A DNA stretch of 64,000 bases from Axinella damicornis (Eukaryota > Porifera > Demospongiae > Axinellida > Axinellidae). How positions within the stretch are numbered: the first letter of the stretch is position 1; each line of letters starts with the position of its first letter. Made by a program: the position numbers and the translations under genes. Where the stretch lies: the NCBI GenBank assembly GCA_963931865.1, contig OZ007507.1, forward strand, positions 20,486,140-20,550,139, given 5' to 3'. Positions 1-37,309 of this stretch are shown here, one piece after another. Below the pieces are notes generated by a model. That model ran no database searches. It was given only the letters and a program-made list of their open reading frames with translations, and was not told the origin of the DNA.

Positions 1-1206
1 TTTCTGTAAGTCTCACCCGGAGAGCTACATGTACACTATCTCCCATACCGTCAGCCTTTTGCTACAGGCTTGGTCACATTCCTGGACTTTCCCTAGCAGA
101 TGTTTTTGTTTTTTTTGAGAGAATTCAAAAGGAAATCCTGGGAGGATTCAGGTGTAGACATCATATCAAGGGTAGCATGGAACACTCGCTGGTTGCACTA
201 TTGTCCGTGTGTGAGTTTGGGAGCCAAGACCGGGACTAGCTAGGCCCTGAACGATTAGTGGACTGAACTAAGACTGTCTTCCTTCAGTCAAGGGAGCTAG
301 AATGTCGAGATGCTGGAATGAAATGGTTTCTGATCTCAGTGAAGTGATTTGTACTGTGTACAGCCAGTGATGACATTCTGTCATTCCTCAATTTGTCAAC
401 CATAGGCCTGGGCATGCATACATACAGCCTGTAGCTGTATGTATGCATCACGTGTTACACATTGGCAGCATGCAAAATGGCTGACAGTTTTAGCTATAGT
501 TTGACAGACTTGGTGAGGCGCTCAGTACGAATATTTGTCCGTGTTATTTCAGCATACATGCGTACATATCTCAATGAATTGTATGAAGAAAGTGGTGGAA
601 CTGCTTGTGCATGCACAGTCAGTGTATACCAGGCACTCCTCTCCACCTTTCAGGCGCCTAGGAATGTGGCTAGTCCGACTCCTGCCCAAAATTACCTGGC
701 TCAGCTATAGCCCCGTTCCCAGGCACTGCCCAGCTTTTCGTCGCTTGCAGTATGGAAAAGCGGGGAGAGCTTGGTATGTTTCCTCACGTGAGCATTACGT
801 AATTGACAAATGGCAAAAAAAAAATTCAGAACGAAAAAGCGAAGTTTTGTATTGTTCAACCAACTACACGTTCAACGCTTGGTGTGTATAACAGTTGCCC
901 CCCGCTAGCTAGATACGTGTGGTAAACCTTTGCTCTTCTTGCTGGTCTGAGTCCCAGTTCGCCCACGTTCAATTAAGTCATTTCGCTAACTTACAATGAA
1001 CAGTGCTGCAAAGCATTATTCTAAAAGAATTGAGCATTATATGTCCAGGCCTAGTCAACCAGTTGTGCTGACCACAAGCTGATTAGTCAGCTAGGGAAAC
1101 TCCCTAGTCTTTTGCTGGCCAGTACCCTTGATAGTACACCTGATACACAGGAATGGTGGCCACTGGTACATGTATTGACCTGAATTGACAAGTGTTCTTT
1201 TGTCAG
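1..1206. other. 5' flank/intron of fibrillarin; no coding exon seen
   Basis: I see no coding exon here. The fibrillarin exon at 1207 starts in mid-codon after a good acceptor (cttttgtcag), so this stretch is at least partly intron and the N-terminal exons lie to the left of the window. It contains a truncated transposon copy at about 708-980, listed separately. The segment encoding the conserved residues just before GVFI was looked for and not found. Confidence 0.7.
708..980 (+). mobile_element. Truncated copy of a TAGCCTCG-family inverted-repeat transposon
   Basis: The segment begins with a diverged terminal repeat (TAGCCCCGTTCCCAGG) and runs through the same interior as the 399-bp element at 18469-18867, reverse complemented. 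Shared landmarks are the CCTCACGTGAGCAT block near 783, the ACACGTTCAACGC block near 868 and the CCCCCCGCTAGCTAGATACGTG block near 898. The far terminal repeat is absent, so this is a half copy. Confidence 0.75.
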
Positions 1207-3967
1207 GTGTGTTCATAGCTCGAGGGAAGGAGGACGCTCTGGTCACGAAGAACCTCGTTCCTGGAGAGTCCGTGTATGGGGAGAAAAGGATCAGTGTTGA
1301 GGTCAGTCGGCAGGGAAACCGCGAACAATCTGTCGTGTCAATGGAGCATTCCAATGATGTCCATTTTGCTGTCGGTTAAATTTTGACCCATAATCATGGA
1401 TTATAGCCTTTGGCAGACTGTGATTTTTGACAAAAGCGTGACGGAGATTAAAACTAACCTTAAGGACAACATTTAAAGTCCTTTTTATGCTGAAAACAAT
1501 GGCACAATACCCAGCTTCATATCACATTCAAATACCTAGTGCAACGTTTTCTATTCCCAATACCAAATCATTTTATTTTTGACAAACGGCACATCAGTCA
1601 CCCGTATGCAAGAGGAGTGCTGTTTCAGTTTGATTCCCAAATTAGCAAGCCAAAATGTGTCACTGGCAGAGAATAGTTTCCAAACATCTCGTGCATAATT
1701 ATACAAGAAATTACTGCAGATCAATCATCACACATGATGCTCTTGCTGTTCGGGTCTGAAGGTGTTGACCCACTGCTGCTCTCAGCTGTGAAAAGGTCTC
1801 CACTGTCCATCTCCTTTCTCACCATTGCAGAATGAAGGTGAGGAAGGAAAGACGGAGTACCGTGTGTGGAACCCCTTCAGGAGCAAGCTGGCGGCAGCCA
1901 TTCTGGGGGGTGTGGACAAGATCCACATCAAACCTGGAGCCAAGGTCCTCTACCTAGGCGCTGCGTCCGGGACAACGGTCTCTCACGTGGCAGACATCGT
2001 TGGTCCGGTGAGCATGAACAGTGTCTACACATGCCTGAACCCTCCCCCCTCTCCCCTCCTCCCTCCCGCTCCCCCCCCCCCCCCCCCCCCCCCCCCCCTT
2101 CCCTCCCTCACTTCACTCAACCAACCCCCACATCACCTTGCTTCACCTCGCCCCCCTCATCACCTCAATACCCTCACTCACCTCATCCCCCCCCCACCAA
2201 CTCACCAGGAGGGACTGGTGTATGCGGTGGAGTTCTCTCACCGCTCCGGACGAGACTTGATGAATGTGGCAAAGAAGAGAACCAACATCATCCCCATCAT
2301 TGAGGACGCCAGACACCCACACAAGTACAGGATGCTAGTCCGTGAGTCACACGCGCACACATGAACATACACTCACACTCATACATGCATGCAATCATGA
2401 TGTATGCACATACTCACACACATCCAAGTACGCATGCACAGTCTCGTTCCCAGACCGTTTATCCAGCGCGTGTATCGCTTCCAGTATACGGTCTGGTAGG
2501 TATAGCCAACATTCCTTAAACTCCACCAGAATCCGGGCGGATCCAATCAGATCGCAGAACAAGTAATCTCAATGACATATACTAATATTGATGCTGGAAG
2601 TACGGATTCGCCAGCGTGAAGGTGTTGCCAAAAACTTTTGGAGTTTACAGTGCTACTCTCCAATTTCAACAGCATCTCTATGTTCTGGAAGCACGCCTTG
2701 GACACGCGGTCAGAAGGTAGAATCTCTCCTTTGCTGCATCCAACACTGACACACTGTGACAGCTCACTGATCCCAGCATCCACAGATGGTGAAGTGCCCA
2801 GATGCCGACGATTGCGCGAGTCACTCGCAATGCTGCTGCAAAAAGGGTACTTCCAAACCGAGTCCATCTTCCAAGCACAGCGCTCGTGTGTCGGTACAGT
2901 ACTTGCTGCCTTTAGCTCTAGGTCTTCAAAGGCGGCTTGACTCTTGATGACCCACGTGTGAAATTTTGATGCGTCCTGATAATTTCAACAAGTCTCAATT
3001 AACAGTAATGAGACCTTAGGAATGTGCACTATATCTACCAGACCCTTCCTTCCCCGGCGCGATACTAAAAGCGATCCGTGCTGGGTTGGTTGAGTCTGGG
3101 ACCGAGATTAGCATGCACACACAACAGCGGTAACGTGTTGTAAATATGAATACCACACAATTGGTGTAGTACAGCTCGCCCCAGCCATGTTCTGTGTCTC
3201 TCCTCGTACAGCCATGGTGGATGTGATATTTGCTGATGTGGCGCAGCCTGACCAGGCCAGGATTGTGTCCATCAACGCTCAACACTTCCTCAGGAACCAG
3301 GGCAACTTCGTCATCTCGATCAAGGTCAGCAGAGTGGCACATTCCATGTCTGCCCTCACTCCTCACCCTCCTCCACCCTCACCCTCCTCCACCCTCACTC
3401 TCCTCCAACCTCACTCCTCACCCTCCTCCACCCTCACTCTCCTCCAACCTCACTCCTCACCCTCCTCCACCCTCACTCCTCACCCTCCACCCTCACTCTC
3501 CATCATCCCTCCTCACCCTCCACCCTCACTCCTCACTCTCCGCCCTCGCTGCTCAACCCACAGGCTAACTGTATTGATTCAACTGCTGAGCCCACAAAGG
3601 TGTTTGCTGGGGAGATCAAGAAACTGCAATCAGACAAGCTGAAACCTCAGGAGCAACTCACACTGGAGCCATACGAGAGGGACCACGCGGTGGTGGTGGG
3701 TGTGTACAGGTATGTTGAGGCAGCACTTGTGGGAGTGTGCAGTGGTTTCAACACTATTAGCAGAGTGAACCAATTGGCAAACTAGCCTATGTGAATTATG
3801 TGCTGGTAGCACAAGTCTGACAACAATGCATATCAGAGTGAACCCCCCTCGTTCACAAGGCTAGTTGCCACAAATAGTTGTGCCCTGAAGAGAAGGCGTG
3901 GATCCACTTCTCATCATAGTTGTTTCCTCTCCTCCCCTGCAGACCAGTGAAGAAGGAGAAGCCGTAG
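1207..3967 (+). CDS. FBL: Fibrillarin, rRNA 2'-O-methyltransferase (3' part of gene, six exons)
   Basis: Nucleolar SAM-dependent methyltransferase of box C/D snoRNPs, which 2'-O-methylates rRNA and also methylates a histone H2A glutamine. Exons: 1207-1301, 1831-2007, 2209-2341, 3212-3324, 3564-3709 and 3943-3967 (stop TAG). All introns are GT-AG with matching phases. About 228 residues are present, from [16 protein letters not shown] to the short C-terminus PVKKEKP. Diagnostic blocks are [18 protein letters not shown], the SAM-binding motif I ([14 protein letters not shown]), [45 protein letters not shown] and [21 protein letters not shown]. Identity to vertebrate fibrillarin is very high over this catalytic core. 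The Gly/Arg-rich (GAR) N-terminus is missing and must be encoded upstream of the window. The first exon starts at codon position 2, confirming the gene is cut by the window edge. Confidence 0.97.
1338..1575. repeat. Dispersed repeat, copy 1 (second copy near 45620-45880)
   Basis: About 240 bases beginning ATGGAGCATTCCAATGATGTCCA and ending near TCTATTCCCAATACC match, with scattered substitutions and small indels, a segment in the same orientation at about 45620-45880. Shared blocks include GATTATAGCCTTTGG, AAGGACA and TTTTTATGCTGAA. This copy sits in a fibrillarin intron. No coding capacity or terminal repeat was recognised. Confidence 0.75.
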
Positions 3968-4066
3968 ACTCACTCTCATTACTTCATGAATGGTGTTCTT
4001 CTGTTGTGCTCTGTCAATATTTTCCTGCACGTTTCGTGTACATAAATTCCATGCCTTCTTGTCATT

Positions 4067-4075
4067 AATGCCAGT
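4067..4075. repeat. Left 9-bp target-site duplication of the 6.8 kb element
   Basis: AATGCCAGT lies directly before the terminal repeat ACCAGCTTCAAG at 4076 and occurs again directly after the opposite end (AAGCTGGT) at 10865-10873. This fixes the element boundaries. Confidence 0.85.
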
Positions 4076-4510
4076 ACCAGCTTCAAGTTATCCGCCGAGT
4101 CATCCGCCGAGTGACTTCCGGTATACTTTTCCGCGGCCGCCGACTCGAAACTTTGCTAGAACCCCCGCATGAAGTGCTGCTTTTGGAGTACAGGCCCAGG
4201 CAGGAGGAGCATGGGGAGTAAATCGCAAAAAGCCTGCAGGCTGGATAACTGTAAGTTAAGTCTCCGTCAACTATGCTATGTATAACATTTCGATCACCGT
4301 TACATGTACACACAGCATGAAATGGCATACTGTCAGACACATTTGAACCAAGGGCATGGACAGTAATGATTTCCTCTTCAGAGAACGCACAAAAAATCAG
4401 TTCCAGGGTTGTAGATAGTCTCGGAGACTAGGTTTATACAGACAGAGACTATTTTCTACTGAGTCAGTACGATGCTGAAGGTACCAGCTGTGATCAAGCA
4501 TGTACAGCTA

Positions 4511-5118
4511 TAGCCTCGTTCCCAGGCCGTCTGCCAGTCGCGCGCGCACCGCATACGTGACCTTTGAACCCTTGTCAGATAGCTGGCAGAAGGCGCGGCC
4601 TGGTACCACTCCTACGTCATTTACAAGTGCTTAAGTACTGCAATGTGGACACGGTTGTGACGTAGGTGGACACGGTTTCATGTAAAATGGCGGCGTGCCA
4701 GAAGTTCACGGGCTAACGGCAGGTTTCCTAGCGAGTTATTGTTGGCTTTTACGCTACCGTGGTGGACCACTGGAGGCGTCAGGTATGGAACTCCTTGTTG
4801 TACGGTTGTAGTAGCCTAGGTAACTACAATAGCTTACCTCTACAGTAGCTTACCAAGCGCTTGGTAAGACTTACGCCTGAGTAGTCAAACGTTAGTGCAT
4901 GCTGTATTGCCGTTAGCGCTGAGTTGGCATCAAGTTGCTGTCTTCGTGGTATCAATATAAACTCGAAATACTGTAGTCGAGTAGCTTTACAACCGTGTCC
5001 ACTTTGCTTGTAAATGACGTAGGAGTGGTACCAGGCCTTCTGCCAGCTATCTGACAAGGGTTCAAAGGTTACGTATGCGGTGCGCGCGCGACTGGCAGAC
5101 GGCCTGGGAACGAGGCTA
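4511..5118. mobile_element. 608-bp inverted-repeat element (TAGCCTCG family), copy A
   Basis: The ends are TAGCCTCGTTCCCAGGC and its reverse complement, and the terminal inverted repeats extend for over 100 bp (through the GTCGCGCGCGCACCGCATACG block and the ATAGCTGGCAG block). The same locus in the inverted arm near 10070-10100 is an empty site: reverse complemented it reads CATGTACAGCTATATGACATG, whereas here CAGCTA is duplicated on both sides. Copy B is at 10908-11516. Confidence 0.92.
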
Positions 5119-5566
5119 CAGCTATATGACATGCTGGCCAGATGGTGGTAGGGGCAAGGGGCTGAGGACGGGGGAGCTCAGATGAATCCCTGGACAACAG
5201 TCCCAAGACTCACCACAAAGATTTCAAGCCTCAAAGTCATGTGCGTATGTGGGGGAGTGTGGTACTGTAGTCGCTCGTATGAGAGTTGGACCTGTGCGTA
5301 AAAGTGATTATGTGAGCTGTGCTTAATAACACACCACCATAATATTATGTTGTGTAGTGATGGTCTGATGGGGTCAATGCCTATGCCCAAGGTTCAGTGA
5401 CTATAGTGTCCACTTGTAGTGAAATGAGTGTTTTACGTCATGATGAACTTTCTCTTTGACTCGCACACACACATACACACACATAGCCAAAAGGAAACCT
5501 GGCTTGTCACCACACATGCTAAAGTGTGTGAACCTTTGGGAGTCCCAGCTGTAGCCCCCTCTCCCC

Positions 5567-6020
5567 TCACCAGCTTCTAGTTATCTGCCAAGTGACTTCG
5601 GTATACTTTTCCACGGCCGCCGGCTAGAAACTTTGCTCAAGAACCCCGCATGAGTGCTTCTTTTGGAGTATATACACAGGAGCAAAAACCCTGGATGCTG
5701 GATAACTGTAAGTTAAGATCCGTCAACTAAGCTATGAAGTCTCAGTGCCAACACTATTTTGTACAAGGAGTATCACTGTTGTTTGTCTCTACCCAAAATC
5801 TCACCCTTTCTGCTGTCTGAGGGTGACGTTAGTGTCAAACTTGAATGTCCAACTCTAGTCTTTAGTTGCTTTTAAATGACCCGATTGGTTCATGCTATGG
5901 CCTCATGTACATGTTTGTATAACTACTTTCGATGACCGTTATAATTTGCAGGAAGGAAATTATTGATTCACCTGAGTATGTCATGCGTATACACAGCATG
6001 AAATGGCATGCTGTCAGGTA
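5567..6020. repeat. Third, diverged copy of the terminal region of the 6.8 kb element
   Basis: Beginning ACCAGCTTCTAGTTATCTGCC, this segment follows the left arm's own sequence (the CGGTATACTTTTCC, GGATAACTGTAAGTTAAG and GCATGAAATGGCATGCTGTCAG blocks) with many substitutions and insertions. It lies directly after the end of the left inverted arm, suggesting an internal tandem or nested copy. No matching right end was found. Confidence 0.7.
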
Positions 6021-7285
6021 CATTAATTACCATTAATAGTTTCAGACTCTCAAGGGTAGGGTACCGACTAGTCTTGCGGGCCAGACTGGCCCGCAAGACT
6101 AGCCAGTACTGGCTACCAACAGAGAGGGCTGTCCAGGTATGCAGTATGCGTGAAACTGAACTGCATGCATTGTGTAAAACATTAATGATACGATATCAGA
6201 CCGGTATCTACTGTGAACTATGTGCAGCAAGCTTCATAACCAACTAGTTGGAGTCTAAACAAAAGGAAGTGGATACTGGTTCAACAGGAAGAAGACACAC
6301 ATGCTCATTCAGCGCTGGCTATGGACCTAAACCATTGCCCTACTTAAATGAGCATAAACCCTTTCTTGTACTGTCCATCCAATGGTTGGATATCAGCAAG
6401 GCAGACGGTTGATACTGATATTGTAATGGTTGGTCACCACTTGATCCCCATGTGTCTATACCGTCTGTCTACCTGATGTCATCGCACTTGACCAGCTCTC
6501 CCAGGCTTTCCTTCCCCCACCTTATTTGCATACAACAAGTAGTCAGATACTGGCGGTGGGAACAGCCTTATACCACATAGGCAAGTGGGGTGACACTCCC
6601 ATAATTTTATTCGCTGTAGTCACAGTTGCAACCGGGCATTTTGATCCTGTATACTAAGGAAGGGGTGGAGTCGCTACGCATTCTTCCGCATATTATAGGA
6701 TCAAGGTGCACGCGGTCAAACGGTGAATGGCTGAAATATACAGTGCAGTCAAACGGTCAAGAGTCTTTCTGCAATGCAGTCAAGTAGCACAAAATAAATT
6801 CTTGCCCCCGGTCGCATGCAGCTGTGACTAGCACGTCTATGGAAGTGTCACGCCCTTATATTATGTCATGTATAATGGTTGCTGTAGTGAAGGGGTTGCA
6901 ACGCCTACCAGGAGAGCGGTTGACCCTCGATATAATTATACATGTATAATGGTTGCTGTAGTGAAACATATTGAAATGGCCAATAAGCCATTAGAAATAG
7001 CTATGCACAGTATTTTAACTACAGCAAAGTAGCTTCAAACATCTTGTATAGCTGTATTGCTGTTCCGTCCATATAGGTGTATATATTGCTGATTGGAGCT
7101 GATGAAGTTCGACGTACTTTCTACAAGTCACTTTACAAGTATAATTCTCTCTACCTTTTTGTATAATGCTGGATTATAATTTTTTGTTCTGTTCTCTGAA
7201 TGAAGTTGAGTCAATAATACAAAGTCATGAGTTACAATGTTGTGCATTCCAAGAAGACAAGTTAAACTTGTGCATACATCCATGG

Positions 7286-7399
7286 TAGCCTCGTACCCAG
7301 TCCCACGCCCAGCTTTTCATCGCTTGCAGTACGGTAAAGCATACGGTAAAGCATACTGCAAGCGACAAAAAGCTGGGCGTGGGACTGGGAACGAGGCTA
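7286..7399. mobile_element. Short TAGCCTCG-family inverted-repeat element
   Basis: A near-perfect palindrome: TAGCCTCGTACCCAGTCCC at the left and its complement at the right, with a GCTTTTCATCGCTTGCAGTA stem continuing inward. Flanks CATCCATGG and CATTCATTG match at seven of nine positions, compatible with an eroded target duplication. Confidence 0.8.
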
Positions 7400-9312
7400 C
7401 ATTCATTGCATGCATGTATTAGGTCGAGAGAAAACAATGATGTCATCATGCGCTCTTGCAAGCAACAATGAGTGATCATATTCGTCTTGGTGTAAGTGTT
7501 CATCTTAATTGAATTGTGCAGGTAGTGATCAGTAAGGGGGGGGGGGGGTATAGAGGGTGGGAAGGGAGGAGGAAGAAGAGGCAGGTATTCAGCTCAAAGT
7601 ATAGATAATCATACAGGGAATAACTCAACAAAAGAACCAACAGTATCACGCAGAGTATCTAGCAATACCAGGCCAACTCACAGTCCATACGTACCTTGTG
7701 ACCTGTAGCACAAGCTCCTGTCATCTTGCATCTCCTGTTCCAGGGCACCCTACTGCAGTTGCTACATGAGGTACCGGCTGTGTTGCCTATGGCTCTCCCG
7801 TCTTCTTTGCACGACATCAGGGTGAGAGTGGGAGGGTAGGGAGAATGGGGAAGAGGAGGAGAAGAAATTACATCACCTGCACAATGACACAATCATACAA
7901 AATGTGTACCAGAGAATATGCCCATTGAATGGTTACTCTCAAAGAGGTGGTGGGCGTATTTACTCAAAAGTATGGCCGCCATGGGTATAACTGAATGAGG
8001 TCTTACTGCTTGTCTGTCAGAGCATCCAGTTTCCTAGTGCTAGCACAAGCAGTAGTGATTGATGCCTCCTTCCTCTCCATCCACCGCCCCTCCCTCTATC
8101 CTTCCCCCCACCCCCCTGACCGTCCCTCCATCCTCACTTTGTTTCTGATTCCACTCCTGCTGGGTCATACTGGACTCCGCAGACATGTCTCCATCCGTCT
8201 GTGTCCATCCTCCCTGGTCATGGCAAAGGGTGTGGGTGTGCTCTCACTTGATACCATGCCCTCCTTCAACACGTTTAGGTCTGGGAGGGATCACACAGGG
8301 GTACAGCCAAAATCACATAACCTAGCTGTTCAGAACCAAATGATAATACGTACACACCCTCGAGTGAGTTCATCATTGTACATCACATTAATATGTCTGC
8401 ATAGCCTTGTTTTAGGGCCAAGATCATACCCAAAACTGGCTTTGCAAAATGCACCTAGCTCCAAAGGATCTGATGATGGGAACTCTGTAATGAGTCTCCC
8501 AACAATCTTTGGCAGTCAGCCAATGCATCATGGAGAGACAATGATACACTTGTGCACTAAAAATAGTAACACACTACTGTAATCTATTGCGTGGTCGTTT
8601 CACGCTACATCCTTCTTCATCTCGACCATTATGTGCTCCTGCATATTGGTACCCTACAGTACATGGGAATTCACCTTTTGGCACAACTGTGATTAACCCA
8701 GGAGTCTACTTCAGAGAGCATCCTTCAAGTGGGCGTGGTTAGGAGGTCAGTTAGTCACGCCCCCAATACAATGACATCAATGGATTCACTATGTGGGGGG
8801 ACAGGATCCAGAGTCTGTGGGTGGAAAGACGGAGGGTGAGGGAGGTGTGGAGAGAGGAGAGGAGGGAGGGGCGGAGGGAAGAAAGGAAAGAGGCGGACGG
8901 TGAGGGGTGAAAAGAGGGAGGAGAGGATGGGGAGATGGGGGGAGGGGGAAGAGGAGAGGACACGTAAGAACTATATGCATGCATGTACAACTCAGAGCTG
9001 AATGTACAATGCACTACTAAAACAAAATTGATGTACACAATAATCCCTACACACAGTACAGAATATCAGCGTACACGCACACAGAGACAGAACCATTGGC
9101 AGTGGCAGCGTGTAGCTGAATATAAAGGGGGTCCTACGACAGCACTACATGCACTCTCCTGGATGCAAACTGTTTGCAGTGCCACAATACCACTGTGAGC
9201 CACAGTCATAACAGACAACAATCTTAAAGACACTCACTCAGCATGCCATCACACACATGACAAGGGAGAGCCCCATCGCTTCAGCCACTAACAGTGAGAC
9301 CTACCTGCAGCC

Positions 9313-9405
9313 TAGCCTCATTCCCAGGCTTCTCACCCCAGCGTTTGTCGCTTGCACTACTGCAAGCGACAAACACTGGGGTGAGAAGGCCTGGGAACGA
9401 GGCTA
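9313..9405. mobile_element. Short TAGCCTCG-family element with perfect 9-bp duplication
   Basis: A 93-bp near-palindrome from TAGCCTCATTCCCAGG to CCTGGGAACGAGGCTA. The flanking nonamer CCTGCAGCC is repeated exactly at 9304-9312 and 9406-9414. Confidence 0.9.
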
Positions 9406-10272
9406 CCTGCAGCCAGTACTACAGTGCACCAACACCAACACCTAATTCTGGCTACGGGAAACGCTCATAGAGCTGGTTCATTGCACGAATAATGTTGTGC
9501 ACCTGATAATCACATGATCATCATATGATCAATACATATCATGGCTCCACTCCTCCCTCCCCCTCCCCCTCACCTGTGATATCACCTATGGTTGAAAAAG
9601 GCCCTTGCCCCCCTCTTCCTCCCTCCTTCCATTGGTGGAGGTGAGGGGAGAGGGGGCTACAGCTGGGACTCCCAAAGGTTCACACACTTTAGCATGTGTG
9701 GTGACAAGCCAGGTTTCCTTTTGGCTATGTGTGTGTGTGAGTCAAAGAGAAAGTTCATCATGACGTAAAACACTCATTTCACTACAACTGGATACTATAG
9801 TCACTGAACCTTGGGCATAGGCATTGACCCCAACAGACCATCACTACACAACATATACCATGGTGGTGTGTTATTAAGCACAGCTCACATAATCACTTTT
9901 ATGCACAGGTCCAACTCTCATACGAGCGACTACAGTACCACACTCCCCCACATACGCACATGACTTTGAGGCTTGAAATCTTTGTGGTGAGTCTTGGGAC
10001 TGTTGTCCAGAGATTCATCTGAGCTCCCCCGTCCTCAGCCCCCTGCCCCTACCACCATCTGGCCAGCATGTCATATAGCTGTACATGCTTGATCACAGCT
10101 GGTACCTTCAGCATCGTACTGACTCAGTAGAAAATAGTCTCTGTCAATAACCTAGTCTCCGAGACTATCTACAACCCTGGAACTTTTTGTGCGTTCTCTG
10201 AAGAGGAAACCATTACTGTCTATGCCCTTGGTTCAAATGTGTCTGACAGGATGCCATTTCATGCTGTGTGTC

Positions 10273-10643
10273 TGGGGGCGACGGGTGGCCTAGTGGTTAA
10301 AGACTTGGGCTATTGACCAAAAGTCATGAGTTCGAGTCCCACCCGTGGCAGGGTACTTTCTTTCCTTTAAGGTCCCACAAACCGAAAAGGCATGTTGGCC
10401 AGGTTGTGGGTTATGGCTGCTGCCTATAGGGAGTCTCCCCGGAGTCTACTCAGCTCCACCCTAAAAAATGAGTAGGTGTGTTCTTGAAGGTGTTACACCT
10501 GAAACAGTTCACACCGCATCCTTCGGAGGGGATGTAAAGCCGTCGGTCCCGGGGGACCTGGGTTCATAGGCTCTGCCTTCTCCAGGCCCTCGTTAGCCAC
10601 CATCGTGGTAAACCCCTCAAGGGGTAGTCAAGTCCAAGTCCAA
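10273..10643 (+). mobile_element. tRNA-derived SINE, copy 1
   Basis: The head contains a pol III box A-like segment (GGCCTAGTGGTTAA) and a box B-like segment (GAGTTCGAGTCCC), as in tRNA-derived SINEs. The body, from CTACTCAGCTCCACCC to about 10640, is almost identical to the copy at 60377-60682. The inverted arm at 4300 lacks this insertion, which confirms it is mobile. Confidence 0.85.
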
Positions 10644-10907
10644 ATGTAACGGTGATCGAAAGTAGTTATACATAGCATAGTTGACGGAGACTTAACTTAC
10701 AGTTATCCAGCCTGCAGGCTTTTTGCGACTTCGGACTTACTCCCCATGCTCCTCCTGCCTGTACTCCAAAAGAAGCACTTCATGCGGGGGTTCTAGCAAA
10801 GTTTCGAGTCGGCGGCCGCGGAAAAGTATACCGGAAGTCACTCGGCGGATAACTTGAAGCTGGTAATGCCAGTGCACACACGCGCACGCGTGCACACGAC
10901 GTTTAGC

Positions 10908-11516
10908 TAGCTAGCCTCGTTCCCAGGCCGTCTGCCAGTCGCGCGCGCACCGCATACGTGACCTTTGAACCCTTGTCAGATAGCTGGCAGAAGGCCTGGT
11001 ACCACTCCTACGTCATTTACAAGCAAAGTGGACACGGTTGTAAAGCTACTCGACTACAAGTATTTTCGAGTTTATATTGATACCACGAAGACAGCAACTT
11101 GATGCCAACTCATCGCTAACGGCAATACAGCATGCACTAACGTTTGACTACTCAGGCGTAAGTCTTGCCAAGCGCTTGGTAAGCTACTGTAGAGGTAAGC
11201 TATTGTAGTTACCTAGGCTACTACAACCGTACAACAAGGAGTTCCATACCTGACGCCTCCAGTGGTCCACCACGGTAGCGTAAAAGCCAACAATAACTCG
11301 CTAGGAAACCTGCAGATAGCCCGTGAACTTCTGGCACGCCGCCATTTTACATGAAACCGTGTCCACCTACGTCACAACCGTGTCCACATTGCAGTACTTA
11401 AGCACTTGTAAATGACGTAGGAGTGGTACCAGGCCTTCTGCCAGCTATCTGACAAGGGTTCAAAGGTCACGTATGCGGTGCGCGCGCGACTGGCAGACGG
11501 CCTGGGAACGAGGCTA
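10908..11516. mobile_element. 609-bp inverted-repeat element (TAGCCTCG family), copy B
   Basis: This is nearly identical to the element at 4511-5118, in reverse orientation. The 9-bp direct repeat ACGTTTAGC at 10899-10907 and 11517-11525 frames it; the left end has an extra TAGC. It ends about 265 bp upstream of the ARCN1 start codon. Confidence 0.92.
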
Positions 11517-11521
11517 ACGTT

Positions 11522-11564
11522 TAGCCTCGTACTCATTCCGCGTGAGGGCCTGGGTACGAGGCTA
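11522..11564. mobile_element. Minimal 43-bp TAGCCTCG-family element
   Basis: This consists of little more than the two termini (TAGCCTCGTACTC ... GGGTACGAGGCTA). It partly overlaps the target duplication of copy B. Confidence 0.65.
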
Positions 11565-11629
11565 CACAACGTTGGCGTCGCATTATTGAGGCTTGGGCAG
11601 ATCTGTTCTAATTAACCGTATGATTCGAT

Positions 11630-11638
11630 TGCGCATGC
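11630..11638. promoter_or_regulatory. NRF1-like palindrome upstream of ARCN1
   Basis: TGCGCATGC resembles one half and core of the NRF1 site (YGCGCAYGCGCR) and lies about 145 bp before the ARCN1 start codon. A similar motif sits 12 bp before the PFDN2 start. Function is inferred only. Confidence 0.35.
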
Positions 11639-11781
11639 TCGAAAAAACGTGATACCAGTACGTGGCAGGCCAGGACAAAGAGAAGTATTGAACGCATGGG
11701 TGTATCCTAGGAGCTGTATATCGCGTCTCACCCTCCTTTGCAGGGCCGAAACCAAAGTATTAGTTGTAGCACAGGTTCAAA

Positions 11782-37309
<25,528 letters not shown>

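Larger units (their letters stand above)
6020..9638. other. Interior of the 6.8 kb element; no recognised gene
   Basis: No reading frame here resembles a known transposase. Contents seen: a hairpin at 6068-6102 (16-bp stem), a short TAGCCTCG-family element at 7286-7399, another at 9313-9405, polypurine tracts near 7540-7580 and 8810-8960, and a possible Cys-rich minus-strand exon at 7695-7804. The 195-codon frame at 7995-8582 has no recognisable domain and I do not call it a gene. Confidence 0.6.
4076..10864. mobile_element. 6.8 kb transposon with long inverted arms (foldback-like), nested insertions
   Basis: Ends are ACCAGCTTCAAGTTATCCGCC and its reverse complement, flanked by a perfect 9-bp duplication (AATGCCAGT). 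The left arm, about 4076-5571, and the right arm, about 9639-10864, are inverted copies of each other once their separate insertions are removed. The left arm carries a 608-bp element at 4511-5118 that the right arm lacks; the right arm carries a SINE at 10273-10643 that the left arm lacks. A third, diverged copy of the terminal region starts at about 5567 and runs to about 6020. A 9-bp duplication is typical of Mutator-like elements, but no transposase was recognised in 6020-9640, so superfamily is an inference. It fills most of the FBL-ARCN1 intergenic region. Confidence 0.85.

Noticed and set aside
7995..8582. A 195-codon open frame as a transposon gene
   Set aside because: No recognisable transposase or other domain; composition is like the surrounding noncoding DNA.
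10273..10350. A tRNA gene at the SINE head
   Set aside because: Box A and box B are present but the acceptor stem does not pair cleanly, and the segment leads straight into the SINE body shared with 60377-60682.
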